Assembly: GCA_025060195.1 (NCBI GenBank)
Contig: JANXCQ010000009.1
Coordinates: 22,142 to 86,141 of the forward strand
Length of the DNA stretch: 64,000 nucleotides
DNA from: Gemmatales bacterium
Lineage (GTDB): Bacteria > Planctomycetota > Planctomycetia > Gemmatales > HRBIN36
Direction: 5' to 3'
Shown here: in pieces, positions 9,922-18,878 of the stretch
Numbering within the stretch: position 1 is the stretch's first letter
How the letters are laid out: every line of letters begins with the position of its first letter
The notes under the pieces: generated by a model
What the model was told of the DNA's origin: nothing
Seen by the model: only the letters and a program-made list of their open reading frames with translations
Database searches by the model: none
Translations under genes and position numbers: made by a program

Positions 9922-11595
9922 ATGTCCACGGAGCCTAAGGTAACTGCGGCCAGTGCTGCTGCCGCGAGGGAAGCGACGCCGGGGCGAGCGGAGCGGCCCA
10001 TCACGTGGGAAGAGGTGCGGAAGCGAAATTATGTTGAGCGCATCAAGTTTGAGAAGTTTCCTTATGATTTAGCTGCGGAGTTTGAGCAACTGGCGGCCAC
10101 GCCTTACGAGGCGATCCCTGAAGAGGATATGCTGCGGTTTCAGTGGTGGGGTTTGTACCACGATAAGCCGAAGGTGGGGTTCATGATGATGCGAATCAAG
10201 TTGCCGAACGGGGCGTTGACGCCTGCGAAGTTACGGGCTATCGGCGAGCTGTCGCGTGATTTTGGCCGTGGCTATGGCGAAATCACGACGAGGCAGGATA
10301 TCCAGTTACACTGGATTCGCATCAGCGAACTGCCCCGGATATTCCCCCGTCTGGAGTCGGCAGGGCTGACGACTAAAGGAGCTTGCGGCGATACGTTGCG
10401 TAATATCACGGGGTGCCCCGTGGCGGGTGTAGATGCTGAGGAGTTGTTCGACGCCACGGCGGTCGTGATGGAAGCCCATCGGCAGTTCAGCGGTAATCCG
10501 CAGTACGGCAATTTACCGCGAAAACATAAGTGGACGATCTCAGCGTGTCCGTATCACTGCAACGCCCCGGAAATTCACGACGTGGCGCTGGTGGGCACGT
10601 TTCAGGAGGGCGTGCCCGGTTTTGCCGTGTGGGTCGGCGGCGGACTCTCCACCGTGCCGCGGATTGCCAAGCCGCTAGGTGTCTTTGTTACGCTGGAGGA
10701 AGCGCTCGACGTGCCGCGGGCTGTGCTCGAAATCTGGAGCAACGACCTGAAATACCGCATGTCCCGCGCCAAGGCCCGGTTCAAGTTCATGGTGGATGAT
10801 TATGGGCCGGCAAAGTTACGGGAAATGATCGAGCACCACTTGGGACGTAAGCTCACTGACCTGAGGGAAAATCCCCGTCCTAAGGGGCGTACCAGTCATT
10901 TGGGGGTTCATCCGCAGAAGCAACCCGGATTGGTTTATATTGGGGTGCCTGTGTTCCCCGGCATTTTGACCGCCGACCAGATGTTGGCCATCGCTAGCTT
11001 GGCCGAAGACCTGGGCGCGTTGATCCGCCTGACTCGGGAGCAGAATCTCATCTTGATCAACGTTCCCGAAGCTCGGGTCGAAGAAACCTTGCAGCGATTG
11101 CGGGACCAGGCGCATCTGGACCTGGAGGTGAATCCCGTGCGGGGGCACAGCATTGCCTGCACGGGCGAACCGTACTGCAACTTCTCTGTGGGGGAGACGA
11201 AGACAAAACTGGTCGAAATTGTCGAACATTTGGAACAGCAGTTTGGTGCCGCGGTGGCCGATTTGCACATTCATTTAGACGGTTGCCCGCACGCTTGTGG
11301 CCAACATTGGGTGGGCGACCTTGGCGTCCAAGCCACCACGCTCACCACGCCGCAAGGTAAGGTGGAGGCTTACGATATTCTGCTGCGGGGTGGTCTGGGT
11401 CCATCGGCGGCCATTGGAAAAGCTGTGCTGCGCCGGGTGCCAAGCACGGAAGTGAAATATACGATAGAGAGACTACTCCGCGGCTGGCTCGCACAGCGTC
11501 AAGACGGCGAAACCGTGCAGGCGTTTTTCAGTCGGCTCAGCGACGAACAAATCGCCGCTCTGGCTCGCGGGGAAGTCGCAGCCGTTTCCGCGTAG
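9922..11595 (+). CDS. Siroheme / [4Fe-4S] ferredoxin-type sulfite or nitrite reductase
   Basis: A 557-residue enzyme that reduces sulfite to sulfide or nitrite to ammonia with six electrons from ferredoxin. It shows the two ferredoxin-like half domains and the siroheme/Fe4S4-binding cysteines: CTGEPYC (C413, C419) and CPHAC (C455, C459), the usual C-x5-C and C-x3-C arrangement. Arg/Lys-rich substrate-site segments (TTRQDIQLHW, RKHKWTISACPYHC) are present. The next gene is cysH (108 bp on, same strand), so I favour assimilatory sulfite reductase. Sequence alone does not separate Sir from NirA, so I give no symbol. The start ATG follows an acggagcgg site. Cytoplasmic. Confidence 0.85.
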   Translation: MSTEPKVTAASAAAAREATPGRAERPITWEEVRKRNYVERIKFEKFPYDLAAEFEQLAATPYEAIPEEDMLRFQWWGLYHDKPKVGFMMMRIKLPNGALTPAKLRAIGELSRDFGRGYGEITTRQDIQLHWIRISELPRIFPRLESAGLTTKGACGDTLRNITGCPVAGVDAEELFDATAVVMEAHRQFSGNPQYGNLPRKHKWTISACPYHCNAPEIHDVALVGTFQEGVPGFAVWVGGGLSTVPRIAKPLGVFVTLEEALDVPRAVLEIWSNDLKYRMSRAKARFKFMVDDYGPAKLREMIEHHLGRKLTDLRENPRPKGRTSHLGVHPQKQPGLVYIGVPVFPGILTADQMLAIASLAEDLGALIRLTREQNLILINVPEARVEETLQRLRDQAHLDLEVNPVRGHSIACTGEPYCNFSVGETKTKLVEIVEHLEQQFGAAVADLHIHLDGCPHACGQHWVGDLGVQATTLTTPQGKVEAYDILLRGGLGPSAAIGKAVLRRVPSTEVKYTIERLLRGWLAQRQDGETVQAFFSRLSDEQIAALARGEVAAVSA

Positions 11596-11702
11596 CCGCG
11601 GCCTGGATTTTGGGAGTGTCGCCTGATTATGCGGTGCCATACTAACTGCCTGCGTCGCACCCAGGGACGAATCATCACTCACGACAGGGGAGGCGAAATC
11701 GT

Positions 11703-12521
11703 ATGAGTCTTAACGGCGAACTGCCAATGCGGCGGACGGAGTTGATGGACGACCAGGAAGCAGGCGAATGGGCGGTCTATTTTGATGACCGTCCGCCCGA
11801 GGATTTGCTGTCTTGGGCCTTCGAACGTTTCCATCCCCGCCTAGCCATTGTTACCAGCTTTCAAATCGATACTCTCGTGCTCCTCGACATGGCCTGGCGC
11901 ATCAACCCGCAAGTGCGCGTGATCACCGTGGACACGGGTCGGTTACCCCAGGAAACTTACGAACTGATGGACACCGTACGCGACAAATACGGCATCACAG
12001 TCGAGGTTTTGTTTCCCGAAGCGGCCCATGTTGAGAAAATGGTGCGGAAGCACGGTGTGAATCTGTTCCGCAAGAGCGTTGAACTTCGGCTACTCTGCTG
12101 CCATGTTCGCAAGGTCGTGCCCCTGACTCGCGCACTGCAACAACTGGACGCCTGGATCACAGGACTACGCCGCGACCAATGGGCCACGCGGGCCAACATT
12201 CGTAAGGTCGAGATTGATCACGACCATGGCGGGATCCTCAAGCTCAATCCCTTGGCCGACTGGACGGAAGAAGAAGTTTGGGAATATGCCCGCGTTCACG
12301 ACGTGCCCATTCATAAACTTTATAGTCAGGGCTACAAAAGCATCGGTTGCGCGCCCTGTACCCGTCCTGTGCTGCCGGGCGAAGATAGCCGCGCAGGACG
12401 CTGGTGGTGGGAAACCAACGCGCCGAAAGAATGTGGCATGCACTGTCCCATCGAAACGGGCGGCTTCGAACACGAAGTCGCTGCGATTCTTGGCGAGGCG
12501 GCTCAACTCGATAAAGATTGA
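11703..12521 (+). CDS. cysH: Phosphoadenylyl/adenylylsulfate reductase
   Basis: Reduces APS (or PAPS) to sulfite with thioredoxin, feeding the reductase encoded just upstream. The 272 residues carry an adenine-nucleotide hydrolase fold: a TSFQID PP-loop-like segment, TVDTGRLPQETYE, and WITGLRRDQ. The catalytic KECGMH cysteine is C244. Two cysteine pairs, CC at 132-133 and CAPC at 216-219, are the [4Fe-4S] ligands that mark the bacterial APS-reducing type. An adenylylsulfate kinase gene also lies in this window (22.4-23.0 kb), so PAPS is also made in this cell. The start ATG at 11703 has a GGGGAGG site nearby; a second ATG nine codons in is possible. Confidence 0.92.
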   Translation: MSLNGELPMRRTELMDDQEAGEWAVYFDDRPPEDLLSWAFERFHPRLAIVTSFQIDTLVLLDMAWRINPQVRVITVDTGRLPQETYELMDTVRDKYGITVEVLFPEAAHVEKMVRKHGVNLFRKSVELRLLCCHVRKVVPLTRALQQLDAWITGLRRDQWATRANIRKVEIDHDHGGILKLNPLADWTEEEVWEYARVHDVPIHKLYSQGYKSIGCAPCTRPVLPGEDSRAGRWWWETNAPKECGMHCPIETGGFEHEVAAILGEAAQLDKD

Positions 12522-12523
12522 GT

Positions 12524-12970
12524 ATGGATCTGAGCGACGAACTACGCCAAGCCTTGCTCCGGGAAATCCGCGCCTACGCACAGCATATTTCCGATGAGCA
12601 GGCTCGTACCATTTGTCAACAACTCGAACAGGCCGTGGCCAGTGGAGAACTAAACGACCACCACCTGGAGCACCTGGGCCATGTGCTGACGGTCTCGCTG
12701 GAATCCGGTCGCATGCGCCGCCTCTACGGGCCCCACATCGAAATGCAAGCCGAACGGCTGTTTGCCCTAACACCGCAAGGTTTACAAACTCGTGCGCGAC
12801 TGGAGGAAGCCAACCGCGCGTTCGAGGCCTTATCAGGGCAAACCCTTCAAGAAATTGCCGTCGCTCTCAAAGGTCCGGGCAGCTTTTACCTGCACCTGCG
12901 CACCGACCGCTGCCGCGTACGATTCCTCATGAATCGCACGGGCCTTTATCCCCTCGACCTGGAAACGTAG
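12524..12970 (+). CDS. Conserved-looking small protein of unknown function
   Basis: A 148-residue soluble protein, predicted mainly helical in its first 120 residues (LRREIRAYAQHISDEQARTI-like amphipathic segments), with a short beta-prone end (FYLHLRTDRCRVRFLM). No family recognised. It begins 2 nt after the cysH stop. An in-frame TTG at 12518 overlaps the stop and is a possible coupled start. It therefore belongs to the sulfur operon by position, and the TsaC-phosphatase gene follows 25 nt on. Codon pattern and amino-acid composition are protein-like. No signal peptide or membrane segment. Confidence 0.65.
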   Translation: MDLSDELRQALLREIRAYAQHISDEQARTICQQLEQAVASGELNDHHLEHLGHVLTVSLESGRMRRLYGPHIEMQAERLFALTPQGLQTRARLEEANRAFEALSGQTLQEIAVALKGPGSFYLHLRTDRCRVRFLMNRTGLYPLDLET

Positions 12971-12995
12971 GTCGCCGACAAGGGAAGGTTAAACC

Positions 12996-14147
12996 GTGGC
13001 TCAAGTCTATCGCTGGAACACCCCGCAAGCACAACGCCCCATTATCGAAACAGCAGTGCGCACCCTCGAGCAGGGGGGCTTGGTGATTTTTCCAACCGAA
13101 ACCGTCTATGGTGTAGCAGCTCACGCGCTGGACGCTCAAGCGGTCGAACGCCTCATCCACTGCAAGGGCCGCCCAGAAGATAAACCTCTAGCCTTGGCCT
13201 TAGCTCGCCCCTCGGCCAGTCGGGATTGGGTGCCCGAGATGAGTCTGCTTGCGCGGCGACTGATGCGACGATGCTGGCCGGGGCCGGTGACTATCGTCTT
13301 CCGCGAAGGCTGGCAAACTGGCCTGATCACCCGCCTGCCCGAAACCGTGCGGCGCTACATCGCGCCCGGGCCCACGCTCGGCATCCGCATTCCCGACCAC
13401 GAGGCGATTCGCCAAGTGTTATCTCGTCTGCCCGGCCCGTTAGTCCTCACTAGCGCTAACCGCAGCGGCGAACCGGCCACGGTCACCGGCAGCGATGCTC
13501 ACGAGGCCCTCGGCCAAACCGTGGATATCGTCATCGACGACGGCCCCTGCCGATTCCGTGAAGCCTCCACAGTAGTCGAAGTGGACGGCCAACAACTCCG
13601 TATCTTGCGCCCCGGCGCTGTCTCGGCCGAAATGCTCCAACGCCTGACCGGTTGCATCGTGCTTTTTGTTTGCAGCGGCAACACCTGTCGTAGCCCCTTA
13701 GCGGCCGCATTGTGTCGCAAATTCCTCACCGAAAAACTTGGTTGCTCCGCCGACCAGTTAGCGCAACACGGCTTTCTCATCCTGTCGGCGGGAACGTCGG
13801 CACTTCCGGGCCAGCGGGCCACCCCGGAAGCTGTCGCCGCGGCCAGTCGTCTCGGCGCCGACCTCTCCGACCATCTGTCCCAACCGCTCACCCAATCCCT
13901 CCTCGCCCAAGCCGATTTCATCTACACCATGACCCACAACCATCTCGACACGGTTCGCCAACGTCTGGGCGACTCCGACGCGAAAGTGGCCTTACTCCAC
14001 CCTGACGGCCACGACATCCACGACCCTCTCGGCGGCGACGCCAGCGACTATGATAACTGTGCCCAGCAAATTGCTCAGGCAGTCGCCGCACGGATCGAGT
14101 CCGATCTCTGGCCATGCCATCTTCCCCACGCGCCCTCGAAGACCTGA
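12996..14147 (+). CDS. TsaC/YrdC-family protein fused to low-molecular-weight protein tyrosine phosphatase
   Basis: A 383-residue fusion. Residues ~10-205 are a Sua5/YciO/YrdC domain (PTETVYGVAAHA, KGRPEDKPL, SANRSGEPA), the fold that makes threonylcarbamoyl-AMP for the t6A base of tRNA. Residues ~217-375 are a low-molecular-weight tyrosine phosphatase with the P-loop CSGNTCRSP (C-x5-R-S) and a general-acid region DPLGGDASDYDNC. The GTG start follows AGGGAAGG. The gene overlaps putA by 34 nt. Why these activities are joined is unknown. The phosphatase part may have another substrate such as a modified nucleotide or arginine phosphate, as in some relatives. Confidence 0.88.
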   Translation: MAQVYRWNTPQAQRPIIETAVRTLEQGGLVIFPTETVYGVAAHALDAQAVERLIHCKGRPEDKPLALALARPSASRDWVPEMSLLARRLMRRCWPGPVTIVFREGWQTGLITRLPETVRRYIAPGPTLGIRIPDHEAIRQVLSRLPGPLVLTSANRSGEPATVTGSDAHEALGQTVDIVIDDGPCRFREASTVVEVDGQQLRILRPGAVSAEMLQRLTGCIVLFVCSGNTCRSPLAAALCRKFLTEKLGCSADQLAQHGFLILSAGTSALPGQRATPEAVAAASRLGADLSDHLSQPLTQSLLAQADFIYTMTHNHLDTVRQRLGDSDAKVALLHPDGHDIHDPLGGDASDYDNCAQQIAQAVAARIESDLWPCHLPHAPSKT

Positions 14148-17119
14148 CCCAACATTATGGCCGAGTTTTATTCGACCTCCTGGAAGTTCCCCGACCCCTT
14201 CTGTTGACACCGCCCTGGTGGCACGACCTGTTCCTCCGTTGGCTCATTCACGAACCCAACGTCAAAACGCAGCTGTTTCGACTCCTCGACGTTCTTCCGA
14301 CACTCCACACCGACCAGGCCATCGTCCGCCACCTTCGGGAGTATTTCTTAGAGGCCGCCGACCACCTTCCTCAGCCCTTGCGATTTCTGATCGAAGCCCT
14401 TCCCGAATCAGGCTTTTTCGCGCGGCTCATCGCCCGATTCACCCGCTTCCAAGCCCGCCACACCGCACGACAATTCATCGCTGGGGAAACCGTCGCCGAA
14501 GCCCTCCAAGCCATCTCCCGCCTGCGACAACGCCAACTCGCCTTCACCCTCGACCTGTTAGGTGAAGCCGTTCTTACGGAATCTGAGGCCGAACAGTATC
14601 TAAAACGAAACATTTGCCTCTTAGAACAACTGTCACAATACGCTCCTACCTGGCCTGAGATAAATCTCATCGACCGGGACTTCGACGACTCACCCTTCCC
14701 TCGCATCAACCTTTCTATCAAACTATCATCCTTCTATAGTCGTTTTGACCCCATTGACCCAGTCACCACCATACAGGAAGTCGAAGCCCGTCTCCGTCCT
14801 CTGTTAGAAACCGCATACCGGTTGCGGGCATTTATCTATTTCGACATGGAACAATATGCTTATAAAGACCTGACCCTCGATCTGTTTACCTCGCTGCTAT
14901 CACAAAGCCCCTTCCGAGATTGGCCCCACGTCGGCATTGCTTTACAAGCCTATCTACGCGACACTCCCCAAGACTTAGAGCGCCTCACGCAATGGGTCTC
15001 TCAACGTGGCACGCCGATCTGGATACGCTTAGTTAAGGGCGCTTACTGGGACTATGAGGTCATCGTCGCCGCTCAGAAAAACTGGCCAGTCCCTGTTTGG
15101 CTCAATAAATGGCAAACTGACGCTCAGTTTGAACAACTTACTGAACGTCTGCTTCAGTCGCGCCTGCTTCGACCTGCCATCGCCAGCCACAATCTCCGCA
15201 GTTTGGCTCACGCCCTGGCAGCCGCGGAATATTATCAGGTGCCCGCTCACTTTATCGAATTTCAAGTTCTCTATGGCATGGGCGACCCCATTGCCGATTG
15301 TTTAGTTCGCTTAGATCAACGCGTCCGTGTCTATACCCCTTTCGGCGAACTCTTACCCGGTGTCGCTTACTTAGTACGTCGTCTTTTAGAAAACACCTCA
15401 AATCAATCTTTCCTTCGCGCCACCCTGGTAGAACAACTTCACCCCGAAGAATTACTTACCAGCCCTGAGGAACTGGCCATGTTGACATCCACCGCTCCCC
15501 CGAAGCAAGCCCCGCTCGACATGGTTAGTCCACCTGCCCTGGAAGTAACCTTTCGCAACGAACCTCACTCCGACTTCTCCCGCGCCGAAGCACGCCAGGC
15601 CATGTTCGACGCTCTCGCCCAGGTGAACCATCAATTAGGACGCGAATATCCTCCAATAATTAATGGCAAGCCCGTTTTCACTAATCAACGCACCGAAATC
15701 TATAATCCCTCCCATAAACGCCAACTGTTAGGTATAGTTCACTTCGCCTCTATATCGGAAGCGGAGCAAGCTATCCAGGCAGCGGTCGGGGCTTTTCCGA
15801 AATGGCGCGACACACCAGTCCACCACCGCGCCACTCTGCTACGCCGCTTAGCCGATTGGTTTGCGCAACGCCGCTATTTATTAGCCGCCTGGCAAGTGTA
15901 TGAATGCGGCAAACCCTGGCGCGAAGCCGATGCCGATGTTACCGAGGCCATCGACTTTTGCCGCTATTATGCGCTCGAGATGGAACGCCTGAGTCAACCG
16001 CGACGTCGCGATGTGCCCGGTGAACTGAACGAGTATTTTTACGAACCGCGAGGCGTATGCGTAGTGATCGCGCCATGGAATTTCCCCCTCGCCATCCTCA
16101 CCGGCATGACGACCGCTGCCTTAGTGACCGGCAACACCGTCATCATGAAGCCCGCCGAGCAATCCAGTATCGTGGCCTCGTGGCTCATGACCGGCTTGCA
16201 GGAAGTTGGTTTCCCACCAGGCGTTGTTCACTATCTGCCTGGGCAAGGCGAACTTATAGGTCCTTATTTAGTAAGCCATCGTGATGTTCACATCATCGCC
16301 TTTACCGGTTCCCGAGCTGTCGGTTTAGCTATTAATCAATTAGCGGCGCAAACCCCGCCCGGTCAGCATCACGTTAAGCGAGTCATTGCCGAAATGGGCG
16401 GAAAAAACGCGATTATCATTGACGACGACGCCGACTTAGACGAGGCGATAGACGGCGTGATTTATAGTGCCTTTGGTTACCAAGGTCAAAAATGCTCCGC
16501 CTGTTCCCGACTGATTGTCCTCCATGATATCTATAAGCGGTTCCTGGAACGCTTAGTGGACGCTACTAAAAGCCTGCGCATTGCCCCCGCCGAGGATCCT
16601 AGTTGCGACTTAGGTCCCGTGATTAGTGCTGAAGCACAAAGTCGTATCCTGGAAGCGATTAAACAAGCATACCATGACGCGGAACTAGCATATGCCGGCT
16701 CGGTCGGCGCCCTGGTTGATGAAGGATATTATGTAGCCCCTCACATCTTTATCAACGTGCCGCCACATTGTCCCTTAGCCCAAGAGGAAATCTTTGGGCC
16801 TGTCCTCGCAGTCATGAAAGCCGATTCCCTCGATGAGGCCCTGACACTCGCTAACGGAGTGAGTTACGCCTTAACCGGCGGATTTTACTCCCGCAGTCCC
16901 GCCCACATTGCCCGGGTACGTCGCGAGTTTCGTGTCGGTAACCTCTATATTAATCGGCCTATAGTCGGCGCTCTAGTTGACCGCCAACCCTTTGGCGGAT
17001 TCAAACTCTCTGGTATAGGTTCTAAAGCTGGCGGACCAGATTACTTATTACAGTTCCTACTCCCACGCACCATAACCGAAAATACCATGCGCCACGGATT
17101 CGCCCCTTTACAGGAATAA
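14114..17119 (+). CDS. putA: Bifunctional proline dehydrogenase / P5C dehydrogenase
   Basis: Oxidises proline to glutamate in two steps. Residues ~1-450 are the FAD-dependent proline dehydrogenase barrel (INLSIKLSSFYSRFDP, IYFDMEQYAYKDLTL, WIRLVKGAYWDYE, ASHNLRSLAHA). Residues ~500-985 are an aldehyde dehydrogenase with catalytic Glu760 in IAEMGGKN, Cys794 in GQKCSACSR, and the IAPWNFPLAI cofactor segment. The length (1001) matches PutA forms without the N-terminal DNA-binding domain, so it should not autoregulate. The start lies inside the preceding gene, indicating translational coupling. Codon use drifts to more TTA/TTT from about 15.3 kb. Confidence 0.95.
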   Translation: MPSSPRALEDLTQHYGRVLFDLLEVPRPLLLTPPWWHDLFLRWLIHEPNVKTQLFRLLDVLPTLHTDQAIVRHLREYFLEAADHLPQPLRFLIEALPESGFFARLIARFTRFQARHTARQFIAGETVAEALQAISRLRQRQLAFTLDLLGEAVLTESEAEQYLKRNICLLEQLSQYAPTWPEINLIDRDFDDSPFPRINLSIKLSSFYSRFDPIDPVTTIQEVEARLRPLLETAYRLRAFIYFDMEQYAYKDLTLDLFTSLLSQSPFRDWPHVGIALQAYLRDTPQDLERLTQWVSQRGTPIWIRLVKGAYWDYEVIVAAQKNWPVPVWLNKWQTDAQFEQLTERLLQSRLLRPAIASHNLRSLAHALAAAEYYQVPAHFIEFQVLYGMGDPIADCLVRLDQRVRVYTPFGELLPGVAYLVRRLLENTSNQSFLRATLVEQLHPEELLTSPEELAMLTSTAPPKQAPLDMVSPPALEVTFRNEPHSDFSRAEARQAMFDALAQVNHQLGREYPPIINGKPVFTNQRTEIYNPSHKRQLLGIVHFASISEAEQAIQAAVGAFPKWRDTPVHHRATLLRRLADWFAQRRYLLAAWQVYECGKPWREADADVTEAIDFCRYYALEMERLSQPRRRDVPGELNEYFYEPRGVCVVIAPWNFPLAILTGMTTAALVTGNTVIMKPAEQSSIVASWLMTGLQEVGFPPGVVHYLPGQGELIGPYLVSHRDVHIIAFTGSRAVGLAINQLAAQTPPGQHHVKRVIAEMGGKNAIIIDDDADLDEAIDGVIYSAFGYQGQKCSACSRLIVLHDIYKRFLERLVDATKSLRIAPAEDPSCDLGPVISAEAQSRILEAIKQAYHDAELAYAGSVGALVDEGYYVAPHIFINVPPHCPLAQEEIFGPVLAVMKADSLDEALTLANGVSYALTGGFYSRSPAHIARVRREFRVGNLYINRPIVGALVDRQPFGGFKLSGIGSKAGGPDYLLQFLLPRTITENTMRHGFAPLQE

Positions 17120-17163
17120 GCACAGTGTCCGCACCCTTGAGTCAGACATACGCTCATGCAAAG

Positions 17164-18849
17164 TTATTCTTCCTTGGCGGGTAATTTTTTTGCAGGAGTT
17201 TTCGCGGGGACTTCATCAGGATTTAAGACCGCCTTCTGCTCCCGCAGTTTCTGAGTCAACTTCTCCACGGGAATTTCCTGAACGGAGCACCGATGTTCCA
17301 GTGCGAGGTGGGCAGCTATCCCGCTGGCCTGCCCTAATACCATAAACACGGGTTCCATCCTGATACTGCCGTACGCCACATGCGTGGCCGAGACACATAC
17401 GGGCACTAACAAATTGCTGCATTCCTCAGGCTTCGGAAGGATAGATCTATAAGGAATACTATAAGGTTGCACACGCACCTGAAAGTCACCTTCGTTAATG
17501 ACGCCCCCATCGGGAGTAGGAACCCGCTGCACATGGTGCGAATCCATATTATAAGAACCGAGCCCGACAGCATCGGATTTCCAGCGATCTTTTTCGATAT
17601 CATGCTGAGTCATCACATAAACCCCCCGCATACGTCGGGCCTCCCGCACATAGAGTTGAGGGGGCCAGTTATTAGTGTCAGTAAACTCGTCTTTCGCTAA
17701 GCCCCAGGAACGCACCTCGGCCTGTAATTTCGCGGGCACCCGCTCGTCGTGGGCTAAGAAATAGAAAAAACCCTGAATATAGTCCTTGTGATCCTGCCAA
17801 ATTCGCTGCCGAACCTCGGCATTCCCTTCCGGATAATCCCAATTGGCACCTATATGATCGGTCGAAATCGGCCCATTATTGTTCGTATCAGTCTTACCAT
17901 TCGGGATCGGCACGGGATTGCACAGCTCCGAGAACTTCACGTCCGGTCGCGCCTTGAGATAACGGGCTAATAACTCATAACGCCCGGGATCGTAATTCTG
18001 GGGCTTCGGCCAGGGGACGCGAAGATCATCCCGTTGCGTCAGACAAAGGCGAAAGTTATAAGCCTGCACCTTCTTATCGCCGGTGCCCGGCGGATCGAGA
18101 GGTCCTGGTTGCACGAGGGGAAGTAATCGTCCTTGAGCATCGAAAGGCGACACTTTGACATACCATTGATGAGCTTTACTAAATTCCTGCACCCCTGCTA
18201 AAGATTCCCCAAAATCCTTACGCCCCTCTCGCCCCACCACGTAACTGACCCCAGCCTGGGCCAATAGGTCGCCTTCGTAAGTGGCATCTATATATATCTG
18301 GGCACGCCAAATTTTTCCCTTTCCCGTTCTGATTTCGCTGATGCGATTCCCCTCCTTACGTATGGCTCGGAGCGGCTCGTGAGTATAGACCTTGATTCCG
18401 CATTCCTCAATCAAGTCCCGAAATATGCGGCTGGCGACGTGAGGTTCAAATCGAAAGCCTGTGCGACAATCCCGTACCTGTGGCGAATCCTTGCCGTAAT
18501 GCCGCACGTAATAATCGAAAACGCGCTGATAGAATTCACGACTATATCCGCCAATCGCTCCGGGATTGCCGACGTCTGTGTTCCCCAGACCCCCTGTAGT
18601 CATACCTCCCAGGTGCCCGCTTGGCTCTAAGATCACCACATTCCGTTTTTCCCGCGCTGCCGCTACTGCAGCAACAATCCCTCCACTTGTCCCGCCATAG
18701 ATAACTATATCAAATGACTCGACTTTTTCCTGTTGAGCGTAACTCAACGCATTCGGCTTGTCCAAGGACTTAGTATACACCAAATAGATGGAAAACAAAC
18801 TGACCGCTAGACACCATGTCCTTGATAGCATCTTGATTCGTCGCTGCAT
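17164..18849 (-). CDS. Secreted FAD-dependent oxidoreductase (FAD_oxidored type)
   Basis: About 561 residues. A signal peptide (MQRRIKMLSRTWCLAVSLF...) precedes a Rossmann dinucleotide-binding motif (IVIYGGTSGGIVAAVAAA) and a GHLGGMTTGGLG segment typical of this family. A longer frame begins at 18897, but the ATG at 18849 follows an AAGGGGAA site and starts a proper signal peptide, so I prefer it. The substrate is unknown; relatives are common in planctomycetes and often accompany sugar or polysaccharide breakdown. It lies 29 nt downstream of the PVC-cytochrome gene on the same strand, so the two likely form an operon, with the cytochrome as a possible electron acceptor. The tail is Lys/Pro/Ala-rich. 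Confidence 0.85.
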   Translation of the reverse strand: MQRRIKMLSRTWCLAVSLFSIYLVYTKSLDKPNALSYAQQEKVESFDIVIYGGTSGGIVAAVAAAREKRNVVILEPSGHLGGMTTGGLGNTDVGNPGAIGGYSREFYQRVFDYYVRHYGKDSPQVRDCRTGFRFEPHVASRIFRDLIEECGIKVYTHEPLRAIRKEGNRISEIRTGKGKIWRAQIYIDATYEGDLLAQAGVSYVVGREGRKDFGESLAGVQEFSKAHQWYVKVSPFDAQGRLLPLVQPGPLDPPGTGDKKVQAYNFRLCLTQRDDLRVPWPKPQNYDPGRYELLARYLKARPDVKFSELCNPVPIPNGKTDTNNNGPISTDHIGANWDYPEGNAEVRQRIWQDHKDYIQGFFYFLAHDERVPAKLQAEVRSWGLAKDEFTDTNNWPPQLYVREARRMRGVYVMTQHDIEKDRWKSDAVGLGSYNMDSHHVQRVPTPDGGVINEGDFQVRVQPYSIPYRSILPKPEECSNLLVPVCVSATHVAYGSIRMEPVFMVLGQASGIAAHLALEHRCSVQEIPVEKLTQKLREQKAVLNPDEVPAKTPAKKLPAKEE

Positions 18850-18878
18850 AGGCTTCCCCTTAATTATCACCCCTGGAA

